A stretch of 18,233 nucleotides of DNA, from contig JAJUHD010000028.1 of NCBI GenBank assembly GCA_029268085.1, forward strand, positions 1 to 18,233. Direction: 5' to 3'. Shown in pieces: positions 13,116-18,233 of this stretch. The DNA comes from Bacillota bacterium. Lineage in GTDB: Bacteria > Bacillota > Clostridia > Oscillospirales > Oscillospiraceae. Below the pieces are notes generated by a model. The model saw nothing but the letters and a program-made list of their open reading frames with translations. It did not search any database and had not been told where the DNA came from. The translations under genes were made by a program, and so were the position numbers. The number at the start of each line of letters is the position of its first letter. Position 1 is the first letter of the stretch.

Positions 13116-16100
13116 ATGTTCACTTTAGCACAGGCGGTTTTCAACGACAGGAACATTAACCTCCTTCCCTCTTATGTGGAAGGGGGCGCTTTGCCTGCCC
13201 TTATTGTCGGCACGGGCAAAACGGGCAGAGCAAATATTGCCGCGGGTCTGAGGCTCAAAACCGGCAGGCCACTTTTCGTTGTCTGCGCGGACGAGACCGC
13301 GGCGGATAATTTCAAACGCGATCTGGAGCAGTATCTGGAAGAGCCCTGCGAGACCCTTTTCTCCCGCGACATGAACTTCTACGGAGCGGAGGGCGTCTCG
13401 CGTGAAAATGAGCAGCGGCGAATAAGGATTCTCTATGCGCTTATTAAAAATAAAGCCCCTGTTGTCGTTTGCACGGTCACTGGGCTTTTGCAGAGGACGC
13501 TCCCGCCGGAGGCGCTGGCTTCTTCGGCCCTAATGATAGAGGACGGAAAAACCGTTCCGCCCGAGGAGGTCGAAAGAGCGCTTATCCGCTGCGGCTATAA
13601 CAGAAGCGCTCAGGTCGAAGGACCGGGTCAGTTTTCGCGGCGCGGAGGCATATTGGACTTTTTCTCTCCCGCCTATGAGAATCCCGTTCGTTGTGAATTT
13701 TGGGGCGATGAGGTCGACTCCATGGGCTTTTTCGATACGGACAGCCAGCGGCGAACTGAGAGCATGGAGAGTTGTGAAATTCTCCCTTCAAGAGAAATAT
13801 TGCCGACTTTGGGTGACAGCGGGATACTTTTAGATAGAATCCACGATCTCATCAAGCAGGCGGAAAAGCGCGGTAATTTAAAGCTTGCTTCGACTCTGCG
13901 CGAGGATGCGGAGAAGTTTTCCGAAACCGGCAGCATAGCGGCTTCAGACCGGTATGCCGCGCTCATTTATCCAAGCTTTGTAACCGCGCTTGATTATATC
14001 CCCAGGGACGCGCTTGTCTTTCTTGATAAGCCGGCAAAAATCTCGGAAACCGCGACGGCGTTTTTTAAGCAGCATGCAGAGGATCTGAAAATACTCCTTG
14101 AAAGCGGGCTTGTCGCGGGCAGGGCGGCACAGTTTTTCCTGCCCTGGGAGATGGCCGGAGAAAGGCTTCACGACTTTGCACTCCTGATGTCGGACAATTT
14201 CACGTCCGGCCGTTATCCGGTCGAACCGAAGAGCATCGTCTCCGTAACGGCAAAACAGCTTCCGTCCTACGGCGGCAGCGCCGAAACCGCAATCGAGGAT
14301 GTTAAGCATTATATCAGCCAGAAGTTCAGCGTCGTTGTACTGGCTTCCGATAAGAGACGCGCCGAGATCCTTTGCGACTATTTCGTCGGCAAGGGGGTCA
14401 AGACCTCGCTTGATACGGAACTGAAAAAGCTCCCGCCTGAAGGAAGCTGCGTCATATCGGTAGGAGCCCTCTCCACAGGTTATGAGTATCCGGACGCAAA
14501 GCTGGCGGTTCTGACGGATAATCAGATAGTACAGGGCGGGCTCCGCAAGCAGAAAAAGAAAAAAGCCCTCAAGGACAGGCAGGGTATACTGAGTTATGCA
14601 GATCTCTCAGTCGGCGACCTTGTCGTCCATGAATACCATGGCATAGGCCGTTTTGCCGGTATTTTCAAAATGCCTGTGGACGGCATAGATAAGGACTATG
14701 TAAAAATATGCTACGCGGGCACGGACTGCCTGTATGTTCCCGCGACCCAGCTTGACCTTGTCTCGAAATATATCGGAGGCGGAGAGGACACGCCCGTCAG
14801 GCTCTCAAAAATGGGCGGCACCGAGTGGACTAAAACAAAGGCCCGCGCCAAGGCCGCGACGAAAGAGCTTGCGAAGGAGCTTATACGGCTTTATGCGGAA
14901 AGGCGGAAGCTCAAGGGCCACGCATTTGCACCGGATTCTCCTTGGCAGATAGAATTTGAGGAAAAATTCGGCTATCAGGAGACTGACGACCAGCTTCGGA
15001 GTATCGCGGAGATAAAAGCGGACATGGAAAAAGACCAGCCAATGGACAGGCTGCTCTGCGGAGATGTAGGCTACGGCAAGACCGAGGTTGCCCTCCGCGC
15101 GATAATGAAATGCATACTCGACGGCAAGCAGGCAGCCTTCCTCGTTCCGACCACGGTACTTGCCCAGCAGCATTACCAGACAGCCGTTCAGCGGTTTTAC
15201 GGATTCCCAATCAGCATACATCTTTTGAACCGCTACCGCACGCCCGCGCAAGTCAGGCAGACTCTTCTGGACATGAAAAGCGGGAAGGCGGACCTCGTTA
15301 TCGGTACCCACAGGCTGCTGCAGAAGGATATCGTTTTCAAGGACCTTGGGCTTCTGGTTGTGGACGAGGAACAGCGCTTCGGTGTCTCACATAAGGAGCG
15401 CTTAAAGGAGATGAGCCGTCAGGTCGACAGTCTGACACTTTCGGCGACGCCGATACCAAGGACGCTGAATATGGCGCTTTCGGGGCTTCGCGACATGTCC
15501 ACAATCGAGGAACCGCCGCAGAACAGACAGCCGGTCCAAACCTACGTTATGGAGCATGACTGGGGCGTTGTGTGCGATGCAATAAAGCGCGAGCTTCTGC
15601 GCGGCGGCCAGGTTTACTATGTCCACAACCGTATCGAGAGCATTGAGCGCACCGCGTCACGCATTAAAAAAATGCTCGAAGACGCGGCTGTGTCTGTCGC
15701 TCACGGACAGATGGATGAGGACACCCTCTCAAGCGTTATGGAAAGCATGGTCGCGGGCGATACGCAGGTGCTGGTCTGCACGACGATAATCGAAACGGGC
15801 ATCGACATCCCGAATGTCAATACTCTTATAATAGAGGATGCTGACAGACTGGGCCTTGCCCAGCTCCACCAGCTGCGCGGCAGGGTCGGACGCTCATCAA
15901 GGCGCGCGAGCGCATATCTCACCTTCCGTAAGGATAAGGTTTTAACGGAGGTTGCCGAGAAACGCCTTTCCGCGATTCGTGAGTTTGCAGAGTTCAACTC
16001 GGGCTTCCGCATAGCGATGCGCGATCTTGAAATACGCGGGGCTGGGAACCTGCTTGGCGCCGAGCAGTCGGGCCATCTTATCGACGTGGGATACGATCTG

Positions 16101-16616
16101 TACTTAAAATTGCTTGAGGAGGCAGTTTTGGAGGAAAAAGGCCAGAAGCCGAGAGTGCATACCTCGTGCAGCGCCGACCTTGCAGTTTCCGCAAATATTC
16201 CGGACAGCTATGTGCCAAGCTCCGAGCAGCGCATGGATCTCTATCGCCGTATCGCTCTGATACGGTCCGAGGAGGAGGCCGACGACCTCACGGACGAGAT
16301 GATAGACCGCTTCGGTGATCCGCCGGCGAGCGTCAATGCTCTTATCCATGTTGCGCTTTTGCGCGGAGAGGCAGAGGAGGCAGGCATCATTGAGATATCG
16401 CAAAAATCGGGCTACCTTCTTTTTACGCTTTCGGATTTCAATATGGCTAAGGTGTCCGTTCTACATGGACAGACTGAGTATAAAGGTCGAGTCAAGGTCG
16501 AACCGGGCGCAAAGCCCTGCCTAAGCCTCCGTTTACGTTCGGGCAAACGAATTATCGAAACGGCCAGAAAATTTGTCGCGGACTATAAAGCTGCGGCCTT
16601 GCCTGCGACGGAATAA
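13116..16616 (+). CDS. mfd: Transcription-repair coupling factor Mfd
   Basis: A 1166-residue DNA translocase that removes RNA polymerase stalled at lesions and recruits UvrA. The N-terminal UvrB-like module (to about 350) includes GRPLFVVCADE and QFSRRGGILDFFSPAYENPVR (split here as QFSRRGGILD and FFSPAYENP). The RNA-polymerase-interacting domain starts near 499 (VGDLVVHEYHGIGRF). The RecG-like motor has Walker A GDVGYGKT at 649-656, DEEQ at 750-753, LSATPIPRTL, and motif VI RGRVGR at 921-926. The translocation motif RDLEIRGAGNLLG lies near 969-981, and the C-terminal TRCF domain that masks UvrA binding follows. The ATG at 13116 is chosen because AAAGGA ends six bases before it; a TTG 45 bases upstream lacks support. 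It diverges from dnaA, where rpmH-rnpA stands in many Firmicutes. Confidence 0.96.
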   Translation: MFTLAQAVFNDRNINLLPSYVEGGALPALIVGTGKTGRANIAAGLRLKTGRPLFVVCADETAADNFKRDLEQYLEEPCETLFSRDMNFYGAEGVSRENEQRRIRILYALIKNKAPVVVCTVTGLLQRTLPPEALASSALMIEDGKTVPPEEVERALIRCGYNRSAQVEGPGQFSRRGGILDFFSPAYENPVRCEFWGDEVDSMGFFDTDSQRRTESMESCEILPSREILPTLGDSGILLDRIHDLIKQAEKRGNLKLASTLREDAEKFSETGSIAASDRYAALIYPSFVTALDYIPRDALVFLDKPAKISETATAFFKQHAEDLKILLESGLVAGRAAQFFLPWEMAGERLHDFALLMSDNFTSGRYPVEPKSIVSVTAKQLPSYGGSAETAIEDVKHYISQKFSVVVLASDKRRAEILCDYFVGKGVKTSLDTELKKLPPEGSCVISVGALSTGYEYPDAKLAVLTDNQIVQGGLRKQKKKKALKDRQGILSYADLSVGDLVVHEYHGIGRFAGIFKMPVDGIDKDYVKICYAGTDCLYVPATQLDLVSKYIGGGEDTPVRLSKMGGTEWTKTKARAKAATKELAKELIRLYAERRKLKGHAFAPDSPWQIEFEEKFGYQETDDQLRSIAEIKADMEKDQPMDRLLCGDVGYGKTEVALRAIMKCILDGKQAAFLVPTTVLAQQHYQTAVQRFYGFPISIHLLNRYRTPAQVRQTLLDMKSGKADLVIGTHRLLQKDIVFKDLGLLVVDEEQRFGVSHKERLKEMSRQVDSLTLSATPIPRTLNMALSGLRDMSTIEEPPQNRQPVQTYVMEHDWGVVCDAIKRELLRGGQVYYVHNRIESIERTASRIKKMLEDAAVSVAHGQMDEDTLSSVMESMVAGDTQVLVCTTIIETGIDIPNVNTLIIEDADRLGLAQLHQLRGRVGRSSRRASAYLTFRKDKVLTEVAEKRLSAIREFAEFNSGFRIAMRDLEIRGAGNLLGAEQSGHLIDVGYDLYLKLLEEAVLEEKGQKPRVHTSCSADLAVSANIPDSYVPSSEQRMDLYRRIALIRSEEEADDLTDEMIDRFGDPPASVNALIHVALLRGEAEEAGIIEISQKSGYLLFTLSDFNMAKVSVLHGQTEYKGRVKVEPGAKPCLSLRLRSGKRIIETARKFVADYKAAALPATE

Positions 16617-16633
16617 TGTTTACAATTTCCGAC

Positions 16634-16662
16634 TTGTTACACAAGCCTTACTGTGTTATTAT
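16634..16662 (+). promoter_or_regulatory. Probable promoter of the lipoprotein isomerase gene
   Basis: TTGTTA (16634-16639) and TATTAT (16657-16662) are 17 bases apart, and TG one base before the -10 gives an extended -10. The predicted start is near 16669. A second perfect TATAAT at 16683-16688 lacks a matching -35. No hairpin terminator follows mfd, so read-through from mfd is also possible. Confidence 0.55.
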
Positions 16663-16730
16663 GCTAAAAAGCATTTATACATTATAATCAATGTGCTGCT
16701 GATTAAGTAATTAGCGGCACTAAGGAGAAC

Positions 16731-17927
16731 ATGATGAAAACAAAACTGATTCCTTTTGTCCTTGCGGCCGCTGTCTGCCTAAGCCTGTTCGCGGGTTGCC
16801 AGAGCAGCGAGCTCCATTCATATTCCGAGGACGCAGCGAGTGCAAGCCCATCTACATCCGCAGATACTGCTCAAACGACGAAAGACTATACTCCTGCCTA
16901 TGAATCATATGACCCGGACGAGGTTATGCTTACGGTAAACGGAATAGATGTCACATGGGGCGAGCTTTTCTATTGGTATCAGTTCGATGTCAGCAATATT
17001 GAAAACGTGAACGGGGATATATCGGATTGGGACGCCGAATGCAGCTTTGCTGCGGGTAAAACAAACCGCGAATATGTGACGGAAAACGCTCTCGATACCG
17101 TCAAGCATTACTGCGCATTGGAAAGCAAGGCAAAGGAAATGGGCGTCGGGTTGACGGACGAAGATAAAGCAGAGCTCCAGGCTACATGGGAGAGCAATGT
17201 ACAGAGCTACGGAAACGGCGATGAGCAGGCGTTTATTGAATATCTTGCGAAAGCCTTCCTCACCAAGGACCTGTTCGACCATCTGAGCGAGGTAAACAAG
17301 CTCTATGCCCGCGTGCTTGAAAATATGTTCGGTGCAAACGGCGAAAAGATCAGCGAGGATGAGGTTATTCAAAAAGCAACCGATATGGGTTATGTCCGCG
17401 CGAAGCACATATTGCTCTCAACAAAGGACGATACTGGCGCGGCACTTCCGGATGATCAGATCGCGGAAAAGAAAACGACTGCTGATAAGCTTCTCGCGGA
17501 GCTTAAAGGCATAACAGATAAGACGCAGCTTGAAACCCGATTTGACGAACTCATCAAGGAATACGGCGAAGACCCCGGTTCGGAGTATTATACGGACGGT
17601 TATACTTTCCAGTCCGGAGCGGGTACGATGGATACATCATTTGAGACAGCGGCGACAGAGCTTGGCGAATATGAGCTTTCGGGAGTCGTCAAGAGCGACT
17701 ACGGCTATCATATAATCCTGCGTCTTCCGCTTAAGGCGGGCGCCGCGGTTGAATTTACTAGTGAGACCGATATGACTCCGCTTTCCTATTATGTTGCGCA
17801 GGATATGTTTACTGCGGAAACCGACAATTGGGCGGAAGAAAGCAAAGTCGAATACACTGATACCTATAAAAAAATGGACCTCGCGGAGGTTTTCTCCAAA
17901 GCGATCAGGACAAGCTCTGCCGGATAA
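16731..17927 (+). CDS. PrsA/SurA-type lipoprotein peptidyl-prolyl isomerase
   Basis: A 398-residue exported foldase. A lipoprotein signal peptide (basic start, hydrophobic 7-20, lipobox FAGC with the lipidated Cys23) predicts anchoring to the outer face of the membrane. A Ser/Thr-rich linker (about 24-50) precedes an alpha-helical SurA_N-like chaperone region (about 60-215). A parvulin PPIase domain runs from about 221 to 332, beginning YVRAKHILLS with H226 and ending SDYGYHIILRL with H327. This is the layout of PrsA, which helps secreted proteins fold; the exact orthology is not proven, so no symbol is given. Two ATGs lie side by side: AAGGAG is six bases from the second (16734) and three from the first, so translation probably starts at the second. 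It has its own likely promoter and terminator. Confidence 0.9.
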   Translation: MMKTKLIPFVLAAAVCLSLFAGCQSSELHSYSEDAASASPSTSADTAQTTKDYTPAYESYDPDEVMLTVNGIDVTWGELFYWYQFDVSNIENVNGDISDWDAECSFAAGKTNREYVTENALDTVKHYCALESKAKEMGVGLTDEDKAELQATWESNVQSYGNGDEQAFIEYLAKAFLTKDLFDHLSEVNKLYARVLENMFGANGEKISEDEVIQKATDMGYVRAKHILLSTKDDTGAALPDDQIAEKKTTADKLLAELKGITDKTQLETRFDELIKEYGEDPGSEYYTDGYTFQSGAGTMDTSFETAATELGEYELSGVVKSDYGYHIILRLPLKAGAAVEFTSETDMTPLSYYVAQDMFTAETDNWAEESKVEYTDTYKKMDLAEVFSKAIRTSSAG

Positions 17928-17960
17928 CATTTTCACAATAAATAATATATAATGTATAGC

Positions 17961-17992
17961 ACGGAGCGTACCGGCAGGTGCGCTCCGTTTTT
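17961..17992 (+). terminator. Rho-independent terminator after the lipoprotein isomerase gene
   Basis: ACGGAGCGTACC (17961-17972) pairs with GGTGCGCTCCGT (17977-17988), 12 pairs with one T-G wobble, around the 4-base loop GGCA, followed by five T in a row (17988-17992). It starts 34 bases after the stop codon. Confidence 0.92.
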
Positions 17993-18063
17993 CAGCAATA
18001 TTAGGGCTTATTTTGGAGATACAGCATAAAGGGCTTGATAAGAAAAGGAAATACTATATTTAG

Positions 18064-18216
18064 ATGGCGAAAAAGGAGTGTAAAATAAAGTTCAAAAAGG
18101 CAAAAAAAGAGCACAAAAACGGCTTGACAAGAGATAGAGGAGGTGTTATTATAAACAAGCTCTCGCCACGGGGGCGGGTCAAGAAGCTGCTGGGAAGCAG
18201 AAAAAAGTGCTTGACA
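18064..18216 (+). promoter_or_regulatory. Strong tandem promoter region with A-tract upstream element, probably for a stable-RNA operon
   Basis: A perfect TTGACA (18124-18129) and TATTAT (18147-18152) are 17 bases apart. A second perfect TTGACA (18211-18216), with the shared context GCTTGACAA, would have its -10 just past the window end. Upstream are five or more runs of A (about 18070-18074, 18082-18085, 18094-18098, 18102-18108, 18115-18119) roughly a helical turn apart, as in UP elements or bent DNA. Tandem near-consensus promoters close to the origin are typical of rRNA or tRNA operons, but no RNA gene is visible here. A small inverted repeat CTGCT/AGCAG (18187-18200) lies between the promoters. 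No gene is supported from 17993 to the end. Confidence 0.6.
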
Positions 18217-18233
18217 AACATAACAGCGATGTG

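Noticed and set aside
18064..18233. Open frame from an ATG at 18064 to the window end, very lysine-rich
   Set aside because: The frame is open mainly because the sequence is A-rich and short. The start lacks a well-spaced ribosome binding site, and the frame runs through a near-perfect promoter. A gene continuing beyond the window cannot be fully excluded.

Overview
The window reads as the chromosomal replication-origin neighbourhood of a Clostridia-type Firmicute, most likely a gut Oscillospirales/Ruminococcaceae relative. The reasons are the order dnaA-dnaN-S4 protein (YaaA/RlbA)-recF-remB (YaaB)-gyrB-gyrA, the strong AGGAGG-type ribosome binding sites, consensus sigma-A promoters, a PrsA-type lipoprotein foldase, and an S-layer-homology (SLH) surface protein carrying a Listeria-Bacteroides (Flg_new) repeat. 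Base composition is moderate, with an A+T-rich segment only beside dnaA. The taxon is an inference from gene order and protein style.

Layout. 1-1074: the 3' part of an SLH surface protein, cut by the window edge, followed by a possible scrap of an IS256-type transposase. 1209-2129 (minus) is cysK and 2282-3676 (plus) is asnS; they diverge from a region in which their two promoters appear to overlap. A strong bidirectional terminator (3711-3747) separates asnS from the converging origin operon. From 12855 down to 3748, all on the minus strand and tightly spaced, lie dnaA, dnaN, rlbA, recF, remB, gyrB, gyrA and rnhA: initiation, sliding clamp, gap repair, a DUF370 regulator, supercoiling and RNA:DNA hybrid removal. 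On the other side of the 12856-13115 intergenic region, mfd (transcription-repair coupling) runs away from dnaA on the plus strand, followed by a lipoprotein peptidyl-prolyl isomerase, a terminator, and a near-consensus strong promoter region at the right edge that may drive a stable-RNA operon outside the window.

How the genes work together. The minus-strand operon gathers the core replication-initiation and topology functions. Its divergence from mfd at an A+T-rich gap is what a replication origin would look like, since genes on both sides run away from it. However, I found no canonical TTATCCACA DnaA boxes there, and DnaA itself has Asn where the DNA-reading helix normally has Asp (RNHSTV instead of RDHTTV). 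The most notable points are that DnaA/origin combination, mfd occupying the place where rpmH-rnpA usually stands, Gln and Trp at two quinolone-contact positions of gyrase, and the interlocked cysK/asnS promoters.

No CRISPR array, tRNA, rRNA, prophage, toxin-antitoxin or defence system is visible. This is mostly a conserved housekeeping region, and I do not see a new multi-gene system in it.
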